64,000 nt of DNA from Phytohabitans houttuyneae (GTDB taxonomy: Bacteria; Actinomycetota; Actinomycetes; Mycobacteriales; Micromonosporaceae). This document shows positions 8,195-17,108 of the stretch, piece by piece. Below the pieces are notes generated by a model. The model worked only from the letters and a program-made list of their open reading frames with translations. It ran no database searches and was not told where the DNA came from. The stretch covers positions 921,001 through 985,000 of the forward strand of contig NZ_BLPF01000001.1 in NCBI RefSeq assembly GCF_011764425.1. Reading direction: 5' to 3'. The translations under genes and the position numbers were made by a program. Numbering within the stretch: the first letter of the stretch is position 1; each line of letters opens with the position of its first letter.

Positions 8195-9659
8195 ACACCG
8201 CTCCTCCGCTGCCCTGGCGCGTCGTCGACGAGCCGACGATGAGCAGGCACCGCATGTCCACCGTGGACGGGTCGAGGTCGGCGAGGCGCACGACCCGAAC
8301 GAGCTCCTCCGGCCCGCCCACGTCCCGCCCGACGACCACCGGCGTGTCCGGCGCGCGGTGCTTCAGGAGCACGTCGCGGGCCTTCTCCACCTGCCAGGTG
8401 CGGGTGCGCGAAGCCGGGTTGTAGATGGCGATGACGAGGTCGGTGCCGGCGGCGGCGTCGAGCCGCTCGACGATCACGTCCCACGGCTTGAGCCGGTCCG
8501 AAAGGGACAGCACGCAGTAGTCGTGGCCGAGCGGCGCGCCGACCCGGCTCGCCACGGCCTGCGCGGCGGTGAGCCCGGGCACGACGCGCACCGGCACCTC
8601 CGCGTACCTGGGCTGGGCGGCCACCTCGATCACCGCGCTCGCCATCGCGAAGACGCCCGGGTCGCCCGAGGACACCACCGCGACGCGGGAGCCGGCGACG
8701 GCCAGGTCGAGCGCGTACTCCGCGCGCGCCGCCTCCTCGGTGTTGCCTGAGGCGTGGCGCCGCTGGCGCGGGTTCGGCGGCACCCGGTCGAGGTACGGCC
8801 CGTAGCCCACCAGATCGTCGGCCGCACCGAGCACGGCCTGCGCCTCCGGCGTCGTCCAGTCGCGACCGGCGGGGCCGAGGCCGACGACCGAGACCTCTCC
8901 GGGGCCCGAGCGCGCGGCGGGCTCGGGCACGCGTGCGGCCGCCACCCCGCTGGGCAGTACCGCGAGCGAAAAGTACGGCACGGACTCGGGATCCACACCG
9001 GACAGTGGGACCGTGCGCTGGCGGCCGGTGGTGGCGCGCTCGACGTACCACGCCTCGTCCAGCCGGCCCGCCGTGGCCAGCGCCTCGCGCACCGCCGGAA
9101 ACGTGCGGCCCAGCTTGAGGATCGCCGCCGGCCCGGAGCCGTCCAGGCGGCGGGCCAGCTCCTCCGGCGGCAGGGTGCCGGGCAGCACGGTGAGCACCTC
9201 GTCGCGCTCCACGAGCGGGCGCCCCAGCACCGCCGACGCGCCGCTGACCGAGGTGACGCCGGGCACCACCTCCGTCGTGTACCGGTGCGACAGTCGCTTG
9301 TGGAGGTGCATGTACGAGCCGTAGAAGAACGGGTCGCCCTCACACAGCACCACCACGTCCCGACCGGCGTCGAGGTGTGCGGCGAGGCGCGCGGCGCACT
9401 CGGCGTAGAACTCGTCGATCGCGGCGCGGTAGCCGCCCGGGTGCGCGGTCGTCTCGGTCGTCACCGGGTAGACAAGCGCCTCCTCGACCTGCCCGTCGCG
9501 CAGGTACGGCTCCGCGACCGTCCGCGCGATGCTGCGGCCGTGGCGGGCGCTGTGGTACGCGACCACGTCGGCCCGCTCCACCAGCCGGGCGGCCTTCACC
9601 GTCACCAGCTCGGGGTCGCCCGGCCCGAGCCCCACGCCGTACAGCCGCCCCGCACCCAT
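8172..9659 (-). CDS. cobIJ: Bifunctional precorrin-2 C20 / precorrin-3B C17-methyltransferase
   Basis: 495 residues, two tetrapyrrole methylase domains in one chain. The CobI half (1-~245) begins LYGVGLGPGDPELVTVKAA and contains CEGDPFFYGSY and VVPGVTSVSGASA. The CobJ half (~248-495) begins VSVVGLGPAGRDWTTPEA and contains VVSSGDPGVFAMAS and VVPGLTAAQAVASRVG. The first half adds the C-20 methyl to precorrin-2; the second methylates C-17 and drives ring contraction. CobI-CobJ fusion is known in actinobacteria such as mycobacteria. ATG 9659 shares one base with the cobH stop. The open frame upstream of 9659 is the antisense-like shadow of cobH. Confidence 0.94.
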   Translation of the reverse strand: MGAGRLYGVGLGPGDPELVTVKAARLVERADVVAYHSARHGRSIARTVAEPYLRDGQVEEALVYPVTTETTAHPGGYRAAIDEFYAECAARLAAHLDAGRDVVVLCEGDPFFYGSYMHLHKRLSHRYTTEVVPGVTSVSGASAVLGRPLVERDEVLTVLPGTLPPEELARRLDGSGPAAILKLGRTFPAVREALATAGRLDEAWYVERATTGRQRTVPLSGVDPESVPYFSLAVLPSGVAAARVPEPAARSGPGEVSVVGLGPAGRDWTTPEAQAVLGAADDLVGYGPYLDRVPPNPRQRRHASGNTEEAARAEYALDLAVAGSRVAVVSSGDPGVFAMASAVIEVAAQPRYAEVPVRVVPGLTAAQAVASRVGAPLGHDYCVLSLSDRLKPWDVIVERLDAAAGTDLVIAIYNPASRTRTWQVEKARDVLLKHRAPDTPVVVGRDVGGPEELVRVVRLADLDPSTVDMRCLLIVGSSTTRQGSGGAVFTPRRYP

Positions 9660-10279
9660 CACTCCTCCTCGCTGGCGATGGCGTTGATGGCCGCCGCCGT
9701 CATCGCGCTGCCGCCGCGGCGGCCGTGCACCACAAGGTGTTCGAGGTCGCTGGCCGCGAGCGCGCGCTTGGACTCCGCCGCCCCGATGAAGCCGACCGGG
9801 ATGCCCAGCACCGCCGCGGGCCTCCCGGCACCCTCGGCGACAAGCTCCAGCAGGCGGAAGAGCGCGGTCGGCGCGTTGCCCACCGCGACGAGCGCGCCGT
9901 CGAGGCGGTCGCGCCACAGCTCCAGGGCCGCCGCGCTGCGGGTGGTGCCCAGCCGCTCGGCGAGCGCCGGCACGCGGGGGTCGCCGAGCGTGCAGACCAC
10001 GTCGTTGTCAGCGGGCAGGCGGCGGCGGGTCACCCCGGCGGCCACCATCGTGGCGTCACAGAGGATCGGCGCGCCGGCCCGCAGCGCCGCCCGGCCGGCC
10101 GCGACCGCCCCCGCCGACCAGGCGAGGTCTTCGACGAGGTCGACCATCCCGCACGAGTGGATCATCCGGACGGCCACCCGCGCCACGTCGTCCGGCAGGC
10201 CCGACAGGTCGGCCTCCGCGCGGATCGTCGCGAACGAACGCCGGTAGATCTCCGCGCCATCCGTCAGGTAGTCGCTCAT
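9659..10279 (-). CDS. cobH: Precorrin-8X methylmutase
   Basis: 206 residues. Contains [20 protein letters not shown] at the N-terminus, [18 protein letters not shown] with the conserved His, [26 protein letters not shown] and the C-terminal [15 protein letters not shown]. The enzyme moves the methyl from C-11 to C-12, producing hydrogenobyrinic acid. ATG 10279 is chosen over ATG 10333 because the longer N-terminus is encoded by a repeat-like intergenic sequence and is not family-like. The start overlaps the stop of a 27-residue bridging ORF (ATGA), and the stop touches the cobIJ start. Confidence 0.95.
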   Translation of the reverse strand: MSDYLTDGAEIYRRSFATIRAEADLSGLPDDVARVAVRMIHSCGMVDLVEDLAWSAGAVAAGRAALRAGAPILCDATMVAAGVTRRRLPADNDVVCTLGDPRVPALAERLGTTRSAAALELWRDRLDGALVAVGNAPTALFRLLELVAEGAGRPAAVLGIPVGFIGAAESKRALAASDLEHLVVHGRRGGSAMTAAAINAIASEEE

Positions 10280-10359
10280 GCCCGTCCTCGCTTCGCTCCG
10301 GGCGGCCACGAGACTCCAAACGCACTGCGCCAAATGATTCGCTCGCTACGCTCGCTCAT
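10276..10359 (-). CDS. 27-residue bridging ORF between cobG and cobH (repeat-derived)
   Basis: The 76-base gap between cobG and cobH is spanned exactly by an ORF that begins in the cobG stop (ATGA, 10356-10359) and ends in the cobH start (ATGA, 10276-10279). It would encode [20 protein letters not shown] followed by GAKRGRA. The DNA has the direct repeat CGCTCGCT-A-CGCTCGCT, which looks like repetitive intergenic DNA rather than a protein gene. It may allow ribosomes to pass without release from cobG to cobH. A stable product is unproven. Confidence 0.4.
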   Translation of the reverse strand: MSERSERIIWRSAFGVSWPPGAKRGRA

Positions 10360-11495
10360 GCCGTCACGTAGCCGTCCGGGGTGGCTTCCATCCGCAGGTG
10401 CTCGCCGGCCGGGCTGCCGCAGGCCCGCTCGCAGCCGACCCAGTGCACGGGCAGGCCGTGCGACGGGTGTCCACTGTGGTGGTCGAGCGCGTCGGCGCGC
10501 ACGTCGGCGTGCCCGCGGGCGCATCCGGGCGAGCCGACGCACGCGGTCACCCCCACCCACGGCGAATCGGGATCGGTGGCGAGACCCGCCTCGTCGAGGC
10601 GGGCGAGGAAGCCGTCGTCGGGCAGGTCCGGCAGCACCACGCCGCGCCACGGGGTGACGATGACGCCCGGCGCGGAGCGGAGCACGTCCGCCTGCGCCGC
10701 GGAGAGCCGCCCCAGCGGCACCGCCGCCGCCACCGCGACCCGGCCGTCCACCTGCGGCACCGCACCGATCGGGCCCCACGAGACGGGACGCGCGGCGGGC
10801 AGCCCGGGCGGCGTCGCACCGAGGCGCGCCGCCACCCGGTGCACACCATCGTCCAGTTCGGACAGTCGCCAGTGCTCGTCCCGCTCGGCGAGGAAGGCGT
10901 GCGCGGCGGCCAGCAGCGCCGCCACCGCCTCGCCGGGCGCCACCCGCAGCCCGCTGTCCCGGCCGGCGAGCAGGAGGGTACGCCCGCGCAGCGCCACGTC
11001 GGCGCCGAGCCCGGCCACGTCGCCGCGACCGTCGTCGAGGGCGAAGAGGAAGCGGCCGGGCAGGTCGGCGAGCGCGGGGTCGGCGCACAGGGCCGCGTCG
11101 AGCGCGGCGACCAGCGGGCGCACGTCGATCACGCCTCGTCCATCGCGGCCGCTGAGCGGGGAGGCGACGATGTTCCGTACCCGATCATGGGTGAGGGACG
11201 GCAGCAGGCCGGCCGCCGACAGCCGGTCGGCGAGCGCCGCCTCCGCCCCGGCCGCCAGTCCGCGGACCTGGAGGTTGCCCCGCGAGGTCAGCTCCAGCCC
11301 GCCGGCGCCCAGCTCAGCCGACGCGTCGACGACGGCCCGCCACTGGTCGGCGGAGAGAACGCCGCCGGGCACCCGGATCCGGGCGAGCCCGCCGTCGCGG
11401 GCCTGGTGCACCTGGATGGCGCCGGGACAGGCGTCGGGTCCGGAACGCGGTTTCTCGTGCCCCCCACGACTCGGGGGGTGGGGCAGGTCGGGCAC
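10356..11495 (-). CDS. cobG: Precorrin-3B synthase (oxygen-dependent)
   Basis: About 379 residues from GTG 11495 (VPDLPHPPSRGG). CobG is a sirohaem-type nitrite/sulfite reductase relative holding a 4Fe-4S cluster and mononuclear iron; it uses O2 to hydroxylate C-20 and form the gamma-lactone of precorrin-3B. Visible: two ferredoxin-like halves (residues ~20-90 and ~195-260), ELTSRGNLQVRGL, and the cluster cysteines in ACVGSPGCARGHAD and WVGCERACGSP. Its presence marks the aerobic pathway. The start is only ~20 bases from the divergent cobN riboswitch region. No clear ribosome-binding site precedes GTG 11495, so a leaderless mRNA or slightly different start is possible. Confidence 0.88.
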   Translation of the reverse strand: MPDLPHPPSRGGHEKPRSGPDACPGAIQVHQARDGGLARIRVPGGVLSADQWRAVVDASAELGAGGLELTSRGNLQVRGLAAGAEAALADRLSAAGLLPSLTHDRVRNIVASPLSGRDGRGVIDVRPLVAALDAALCADPALADLPGRFLFALDDGRGDVAGLGADVALRGRTLLLAGRDSGLRVAPGEAVAALLAAAHAFLAERDEHWRLSELDDGVHRVAARLGATPPGLPAARPVSWGPIGAVPQVDGRVAVAAAVPLGRLSAAQADVLRSAPGVIVTPWRGVVLPDLPDDGFLARLDEAGLATDPDSPWVGVTACVGSPGCARGHADVRADALDHHSGHPSHGLPVHWVGCERACGSPAGEHLRMEATPDGYVTA

Positions 11496-11514
11496 GCGCC
11501 GGATACTACGGGCA

Positions 11515-11650
11515 GCTACGCTGGTGTCCGCAACCCGCGGCGACAAGCGGAGGAAGCCGGTGCGAGTCCGGCGCGGTCCCGCCACTGTCACCGGGCAGCA
11601 CGTCTCGTCGAGCGCTGCCCGGGAGCCAGACACTCCGGTCGCCGTGACCT
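11515..11650 (+). promoter_or_regulatory. Cobalamin riboswitch upstream of cobN
   Basis: Contains the B12-box pattern on the plus strand: GGAAGCCGGTGCGAGTCCGG (11551-11570), then GCGCGGTCCCGCCACTGTCA, a GC-rich stem pair (CCGGGCAGC with GCTGCCCGG), and GGGAGCCAGACACTCC near 11620-11636. It lies 38-170 bases before cobN. A small CGGGA/TCCCG stem just before the cobN ribosome-binding site (GGGAGG, 11674-11679) could be the expression platform. Known cobalamin riboswitches turn expression off when adenosylcobalamin or a related corrinoid binds. Confidence 0.92.
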
Positions 11651-11687
11651 TCGACCCGGGACGCGGATCCCGAGGGAGGCCGTGGCC

Positions 11688-14600
11688 ATGTTCCTGCTGC
11701 TGTCGACGTCCGACACCGACCTGTTGAGCGCGCGGGCGAGCGGCGCGCCGTTCCGGCTGGCAAACCCGGCACGCACGGCGGTGGCCGACCTTCCCGACCT
11801 GGTCGAGGGCGCGGACCTCGTGATCGTCCGCCTGCTCGGCGGCCGCCGCGCGTGGCAGGAAGGGCTCGACGCGCTGCTGGCCGGCCCCCGCCCGGTGGTG
11901 GTGCTCGGCGGCGAGCAGGCGCCGGACGCGGAGCTCATGCGCCTGTCGACAGTGCCGAGCGGGGTCTGCGCGGAGGCCCATGCCTACCTCGCGCACGGCG
12001 GCCCGCACAACCTCGCCGAGCTGCACCACTTCCTGTCCGACACCGTGCTGCTGACCGGGCACGGCTTCGCGCCGCCCGAGCCGACGCCGGTGTGGGGCGC
12101 CGGTGAGCTGCCCGAAGGTGCCGGTCCGGTCGTCGCCGTGCTGTACTACCGGGCGCACCACGTGGCCGGCAACACGGCGTTCGTCGACGCGCTGTGCGAG
12201 GCGGTCACGCGGGCCGGCGGGCGGCCGCTGCCCGTGTACTGCGCCTCGCTGCGCACCCCCGACCCGGCGCTGCTGGCCGCGCTCGGGCAGGCCGACGCGC
12301 TGGTGGTGACCGTGCTCGCGGCCGGCGGCACGCGTCCCGCCGAGGTGGGCGCGGGCGGCGACGACGAGGCGTGGGACGTGGGTGCGCTCGCCGCGCTCGA
12401 CGTGCCGATCCTGCAGGGACTCTGCCTCACCGGCGGGCGCGACGCGTGGGCCACCGGAGACGACGGACTGTCCCCGCTGGACGCGGCGACGCAGGTGGCG
12501 ATCCCCGAGTTCGACGGGCGCATCATCACGGTGCCGTTCTCCTTCAAGGAGATCGACCCGGACGGCCTCACGGTGTACGTGGCCGACCCCGAGCGCGCCG
12601 CCCGCGTCGCCGGCATCGCGGTCGCACACGCCCGCCTCCGCCACGTGCCGGCGACCGAGAAGCGGGTGGCGCTGATGCTCTCCGCGTACCCGACCAAGCA
12701 CTCCCGCATCGGCAACGCGGTCGGCCTCGACACCCCGGCGAGCACCGTGCGGCTGCTGGACGCGCTGCGCGAGCGGGGGTACGACGTCGGCGACCTGCCG
12801 GACGACGGCGACGCGCTCATGCACACGCTCATCGCCGCGGGCGGGCAGGACCCGGACTGGCTCAGCGAGGAGCAGCTCGAAGGCAATCCGGTCCGCATCC
12901 CGGCGGCCACCTACATCGCGTACTACGAGACGCTCCCGGCCGCCCTGCGCGAGCGGATCGAGCGGCACTGGGGGCCGCCACCGGGCGAGCTCTACGTCGA
13001 CGCGTCGGGTGACATCGTGCTGGCCGCCCTCCGCGCCGGCAACGTGGTCGTGATGGTGCAGCCGCCGCGCGGCTTCGGTGCCAACCCGATCGCCATCTAC
13101 CACGACCCCGACCTGCCGCCGAGCCACCACTACCTTGCCGCGTACCGATGGGTGGCGGACACGTTCGGCGCGCACGCGATCGTCCACATCGGAAAGCACG
13201 GCAACCTGGAGTGGCTGCCCGGCAAGACGGTCGGCATGTCCGCCGCGTGCGGGCCGGACGCCGCGCTGGGCGACCTCCCGCTGGTGTACCCCTTCCTGGT
13301 CAACGACCCCGGCGAGGGCACGCAGGCCAAGCGGCGGGCGCACGCCACACTGATCGACCACCTCGTGCCGCCGATGGCGCGCGCCGAGTCGTACGGCGAC
13401 ATCGCCCGCCTGGAGCAGCTCCTCGACGAGCACGCCACGATCGCCGCGCTCGACCCGGCCAAGCTGCCGGCGATCCGGGCGCAGATCTGGACCCTCATCC
13501 AGGCCGCGCGGCTCGACCACGACCTGGGTGTGGACGACCGGCCGCACGACGCCGAGTTCGACGACTTCCTGCTGCACGTCGACGGGTGGCTGTGCGAGGT
13601 GAAGGACGCGCAGATCCGCGACGGCCTGCACGTGCTCGGCGTGGCACCGGTGGGCGAGGCGCGGGTCAACCTCGTGCTCGCCATGCTCCGCGCCCGGCAG
13701 ATGTGGGGCGGGCGGGTGGCCGCGCTGCCCGGGTTGCGCGAGGCCCTGGGCGTGGGCGAGTCACTCAAGGACGTCGACCGCGTCGAGGCCGAAGCGCGCG
13801 CCCTCGTCGAGGCGATGGAGCGCGCCGGCTGGGACGCCGAAGCCGTGCCCGACGGTCCGGCCGCGGAGGTGCTCCGCTTCGCCGCCACCGAGATCGTGCC
13901 GCGCCTGGCGCGCACCACCGACGAGCTGACAAACGTGCTGCGCGCGCTCGACGGGCGGTACATCCCGGCCGGGCCGAGCGGCTCACCCCTGCGCGGCCTC
14001 GTCAACGTGCTGCCCACCGGCCGCAACTTCTACTCCGTCGACCCGAAGGCGGTGCCGAGCCGGCTCGCCTGGGAGACGGGGCAGGCGATGGCCGACTCGC
14101 TGCTGGCCAGGTACCGCGCGGACACCGGCGAGTGGCCCCGCTCGGTGGGGCTGTCGGTGTGGGGCACGAGCGCGATGCGCACCGCCGGCGACGACGTGGC
14201 CGAGGTGCTCGCGCTGCTCGGCGTCCGTCCACAGTGGGACGAGGCTTCCCGCCGGGTGAACGGCCTCGCGCCCATCCCCCTCGCCGAGCTCGGCCGGCCC
14301 CGGATCGACGTGACGGTGCGGATCAGCGGGTTCTTCCGCGACGCGTTCCCCCATGTGGTCGTGATGCTCGACGACGCGGTCCGGATGGTGGCCGACCTCG
14401 ACGAGCCCGCGGCGGAAAACTTCGTCCGCGCCCACGTGAGCGCGGACCTGGCCGAGCACGGCGACGTGCGGCGGGCGACCGCGCGGGTGTTCGGCTCCAA
14501 GCCCGGTGCGTACGGCGCGGGCCTGCTCCCGCTCATCGACAGCCGCAACTGGCGAGACGACGCCGACCTGGCCGAGGTGTACGCGGCGTGGGGAGGCTTC

Positions 14601-15200
14601 GCCTACGGGCGCGACCTCGACGGCGTGCCGGCCCGCGCCGACATGGAGTCGGCCTACCGCAGGATCGCCGTCGCCGCCAAAAACGTGGACACCCGCGAGC
14701 ACGACATCGCCGACTCCGACGACTACTTCCAGTACCACGGCGGCATGATCGCAACGGTGCGCGCGCTGACCGGCGCGGCGCCGGCCGCGTACATCGGCGA
14801 CAGCACCCAGCCCGAAGCCGTGCGCACGCGCAGCCTCCACGAGGAGACGGCCCGCGTGTTCCGCGCCCGCGTGGTCAACCCGCGGTGGCTCGCGGCCATG
14901 CGGCGGCACGGGTACAAGGGTGCCTTCGAGCTGGCGGCCACAGTGGACTACCTGTTCGGCTACGACGCGACGGCCGGCGTGGTGGCCGGCTGGATGTACG
15001 ACAAGCTCGGCGAGACCTACGTGCTGGACGAGGAAAACCGCGCCTTCCTGGAGCGGTCGAACCCGTGGGCCCTGCACGCCATCGCCGAACGCCTGCTGGA
15101 AGCCGCCGAGCGCAAGCTGTGGGAGTACCCCGACCCGGCGGTGCTGGAGGGCCTCCGCGAGGCGTACCTGGCCACGGAGGGTGACCTGGAGGGCCGCTAG
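11688..15200 (+). CDS. cobN: Cobaltochelatase large subunit
   Basis: 1170 residues, the CobN/ChlH/BchH family. Landmarks: an N-terminal binding region, GPPPGELYVDASGDIVLAAL, VHIGKHGNLEWLPGKTVGMS (conserved His/Glu region), NVLPTGRNFYSVDPKAVPS, SVGLSVWGTSAMRTAGDDV, ISGFFRDAFPH and YKGAFELAATVDYLFGYD. CobN binds hydrogenobyrinic acid a,c-diamide and inserts Co2+ with an ATPase partner, here most likely the fused I/D-type protein at 19039-20910. ATG 11688 has GGGAGG at 8-base spacing; GTG 11682 is an alternative. The frame is open to 10398, but those codons are antisense to cobG and contain the riboswitch. Its TAG shares CTAG with the stop of the convergent small gene. Confidence 0.96.
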   Translation: MFLLLSTSDTDLLSARASGAPFRLANPARTAVADLPDLVEGADLVIVRLLGGRRAWQEGLDALLAGPRPVVVLGGEQAPDAELMRLSTVPSGVCAEAHAYLAHGGPHNLAELHHFLSDTVLLTGHGFAPPEPTPVWGAGELPEGAGPVVAVLYYRAHHVAGNTAFVDALCEAVTRAGGRPLPVYCASLRTPDPALLAALGQADALVVTVLAAGGTRPAEVGAGGDDEAWDVGALAALDVPILQGLCLTGGRDAWATGDDGLSPLDAATQVAIPEFDGRIITVPFSFKEIDPDGLTVYVADPERAARVAGIAVAHARLRHVPATEKRVALMLSAYPTKHSRIGNAVGLDTPASTVRLLDALRERGYDVGDLPDDGDALMHTLIAAGGQDPDWLSEEQLEGNPVRIPAATYIAYYETLPAALRERIERHWGPPPGELYVDASGDIVLAALRAGNVVVMVQPPRGFGANPIAIYHDPDLPPSHHYLAAYRWVADTFGAHAIVHIGKHGNLEWLPGKTVGMSAACGPDAALGDLPLVYPFLVNDPGEGTQAKRRAHATLIDHLVPPMARAESYGDIARLEQLLDEHATIAALDPAKLPAIRAQIWTLIQAARLDHDLGVDDRPHDAEFDDFLLHVDGWLCEVKDAQIRDGLHVLGVAPVGEARVNLVLAMLRARQMWGGRVAALPGLREALGVGESLKDVDRVEAEARALVEAMERAGWDAEAVPDGPAAEVLRFAATEIVPRLARTTDELTNVLRALDGRYIPAGPSGSPLRGLVNVLPTGRNFYSVDPKAVPSRLAWETGQAMADSLLARYRADTGEWPRSVGLSVWGTSAMRTAGDDVAEVLALLGVRPQWDEASRRVNGLAPIPLAELGRPRIDVTVRISGFFRDAFPHVVVMLDDAVRMVADLDEPAAENFVRAHVSADLAEHGDVRRATARVFGSKPGAYGAGLLPLIDSRNWRDDADLAEVYAAWGGFAYGRDLDGVPARADMESAYRRIAVAAKNVDTREHDIADSDDYFQYHGGMIATVRALTGAAPAAYIGDSTQPEAVRTRSLHEETARVFRARVVNPRWLAAMRRHGYKGAFELAATVDYLFGYDATAGVVAGWMYDKLGETYVLDEENRAFLERSNPWALHAIAERLLEAAERKLWEYPDPAVLEGLREAYLATEGDLEGR

Positions 15201-15367
15201 CCTTCTTCGACGTCGAGGTACTGCGTGCCCGCCTCCAGCGCCACCCGAGCCAGCTCGTCGCACTGCTCGGGCGTGAGGGTGAGGCCCAGCTCGTGGGCAC
15301 GCCGCGCCACCGCGACCGCGCCCACGGAGATGGCGACATCGGGCAGCCGTTCTGAAAACTCGCTCAC
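15197..15367 (-). CDS. Small conserved-looking protein, 56 residues
   Basis: From GTG 15367, preceded by GAGGAGG at ~9-base spacing. The product starts VSEFSERLPDVAISVGAVAV and ends ALEAGTQYLDVEEG. It is helical and acidic at the C-terminus, with one cysteine, no signal peptide and no membrane segment. I do not recognise the family. It lies 86 bases downstream of the phosphoribosyltransferase on the same strand. A palindrome GTACCA-n5-TGGTAC (15426-15442) sits in that gap, so it may have its own promoter or operator. Good ribosome-binding site and codon usage support translation. Confidence 0.55.
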   Translation of the reverse strand: MSEFSERLPDVAISVGAVAVARRAHELGLTLTPEQCDELARVALEAGTQYLDVEEG

Positions 15368-15453
15368 GGAGCTCGTCCTCCTCGCTGGGAGCGTGTCGCA
15401 ATATGCCCAACGCGAAGTCTCCCGCGTACCACAGGTTGGTACAAGCACCCCAA

Positions 15454-15912
15454 TCAATCGGAGGACCAGGGGAAATTTATCCAGCGGTCGGTGTGCTTCC
15501 AGACGTACTCGCAGCGGACGCTCGTGTGGGGCTTCTCGTAGAGGACGGCGCACCGCACCTCGGCCACGTGGTCGCGGCAGAAGTCGTGCACCAGCTTCAA
15601 CGTGGCGCCGGTGTCGGCCACGTCGTCGGCGATCAGCACCCGCGCGCCGGCGAGGTCGACGACCTGCGGCACGGGCGGGAGCATGACCGGCATGTCCAGG
15701 CGCTCGTCGATGCCCGTGTAGAACTCCACGTTCATCACGTGGAGGTTCTTCACCTCCAGCGCGTACCCGAGCGCGCCGGCCAGGAACAGGCCGCCGCGCG
15801 CGATGGCGAGGATCAGGTCGGGACGGTAGCCGTCGTCCGACACGCGTTTTGCCAGCTCGCGGCTGGCGCGGCCGAACATGGCCCAGTCCAGCACCTCACG
15901 ATCTTCCGTCAT
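15454..15912 (-). CDS. Phosphoribosyltransferase (purine PRTase type I fold)
   Basis: 152 residues. The PRPP loop VLIADDVADTGATL carries the acidic pair of type I phosphoribosyltransferases, and ILAIARGGLFLAGAL is the conserved PPi-loop region. The C-terminal YVWKHTDRWINFPW resembles the Gpt/XGPRT-like group that salvages xanthine or guanine, but the exact base cannot be read from sequence. Start ATG 15912. It is divergent from the oxidoreductase at 15970, with a 57-base gap that must hold both promoters. Confidence 0.85.
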   Translation of the reverse strand: MTEDREVLDWAMFGRASRELAKRVSDDGYRPDLILAIARGGLFLAGALGYALEVKNLHVMNVEFYTGIDERLDMPVMLPPVPQVVDLAGARVLIADDVADTGATLKLVHDFCRDHVAEVRCAVLYEKPHTSVRCEYVWKHTDRWINFPWSSD

Positions 15913-15969
15913 GCCGCCACCATATGCGGGCCGGCCTTTTTGTCGTACCTGTCTGTTTGGCTCCAGGGC

Positions 15970-16788
15970 ATGAGTAAAGACGCGATACTCGTGCTCGGCG
16001 CGACCGGCACCACCGGCCGGCGGTTGACCGGGCGCCTGCGCTCAGCGGGCGCCACCGTGCGGGCGGCGTCGCGCCACGGCGACGTGCGGTTCGACTGGTC
16101 CGACCCGGGCACCTGGGACTCCGCGCTCTCCGGCGCCGTCCGGCTCTACCTGATGGCGCCCCACGAGCTGCCCGTCGACCCCCGCTTCGTCGAGCGCGCC
16201 GTCACGCGGGGCGTGCGGCACATCGTGCTGCTGTCCAGCCGGGGCATCGAGGTCATGGGCGACGAGCGGCTGATGAGCGCGGAGCGCACGGTGCGCGGGT
16301 CGGGCGCCGACTGGACGATCCTGCGAGCGGACTGGTTCGACCAAAACTTCGACGAGGGCTTCTTCCAGCCCGCGGTGGTGGCCGGCGCGCTCGCCGTGCC
16401 GCTGGGCGACGCGCGGCAGGCGTTCGTCGACGCGGACGACATCGCCGCCGTCGCGGCCGCCGTGCTCACCGGCGACGGGCACGCCGGCCACAGCTACGAG
16501 GTGACCGGCCCGGACGCGCTGTCGTTCGCCGAGGCGGTGCGCATCGTCGGCGAGGCGGCCGGGCGCCCGGTCCGGTTCGGCGGCACCGACGGTGACTACC
16601 TGGCCCAGCAGGCCGCGCTCGGCCTGCCCGAGGAGCAGACCCGGCAGGAGATCGCGGCGTTCACCGCGCTGCGCGAGCAGGGCGACCAGAGCGCCACCGA
16701 CACCGTGCGCCGGATCACCGGTCACCCGCCGAAGAGCTTCCACACCTACGCGACCGAGGCCGCCGCCCGCGGCGCCTGGAAGGAATGA
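15970..16788 (+). CDS. NmrA-like / atypical SDR NAD(P)-binding protein
   Basis: 272 residues. N-terminal ILVLGATGTTGRRLTGRLRS is the GxxGxxG dinucleotide loop. The mid part has HIVLLSSRGIEVMG and WTILRADWFDQNFDEGFF, typical of NmrA/SDR-a5 proteins, which often lack the catalytic Tyr-x3-Lys and act as redox sensors or reductases on small quinones. Start ATG 15970 after CCAGGG. The stop is followed after 14 bases by copy 2 of the dispersed structured element. Substrate unknown. Confidence 0.82.
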   Translation: MSKDAILVLGATGTTGRRLTGRLRSAGATVRAASRHGDVRFDWSDPGTWDSALSGAVRLYLMAPHELPVDPRFVERAVTRGVRHIVLLSSRGIEVMGDERLMSAERTVRGSGADWTILRADWFDQNFDEGFFQPAVVAGALAVPLGDARQAFVDADDIAAVAAAVLTGDGHAGHSYEVTGPDALSFAEAVRIVGEAAGRPVRFGGTDGDYLAQQAALGLPEEQTRQEIAAFTALREQGDQSATDTVRRITGHPPKSFHTYATEAAARGAWKE

Positions 16789-16802
16789 GAGACAGCAGAT
16801 GT

Positions 16803-17108
16803 GAGCTACCGCGACGTCCGCCGTGGTCCGGACCGTTGCTCCCGCGGCCTCACCCTCCGCGGGGGTCGGGCGGCGCCCACCGCGAGCTGCCTCTCAAGCT
16901 GGGCGCACCGATGCGCCCAGCTGCTCGCGACTGTTGCCGGGACTTCAGCCAAGCATCACGGCCACCCGGTGGCGGGCTTGTCGCGCGGAGCCGGCAGCGG
17001 AGGTCGGGGTTTCGGCGAGCCCTGGCGAGCCGCCGACCGCAGCGGTGCCCGCGGGAGCGTGCGGTCCGCAGGTGACGCGGACGGGGGCACGTCTGTCTGG
17101 AAGGAACG
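16803..17108 (+). repeat. Dispersed structured element, copy 2 (fills the gap before cobB)
   Basis: The ~320-base gap between the oxidoreductase and the convergent cobB stop holds no gene. 16803-16862 matches copy 1 at 642-700; ~17022-17108 matches its right end. Inside are GGTCCGGACC (16825-16834) and a perfect hairpin of 11-bp arms AGCTGGGCGCA / TGCGCCCAGCT with a 4-base loop (16897-16922). The element is ~100 bases longer inside than copy 1. CTGGAAGGAA occurs at both borders (16776-16785, 17097-17106), which may be a target duplication or coincidence. It may terminate both converging transcripts. Confidence 0.75.

Noticed and set aside
10398-11687. N-terminal extension of cobN in the same frame
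   Set aside because: It is antisense to cobG and includes the B12 riboswitch; CobN family begins at ATG 11688.
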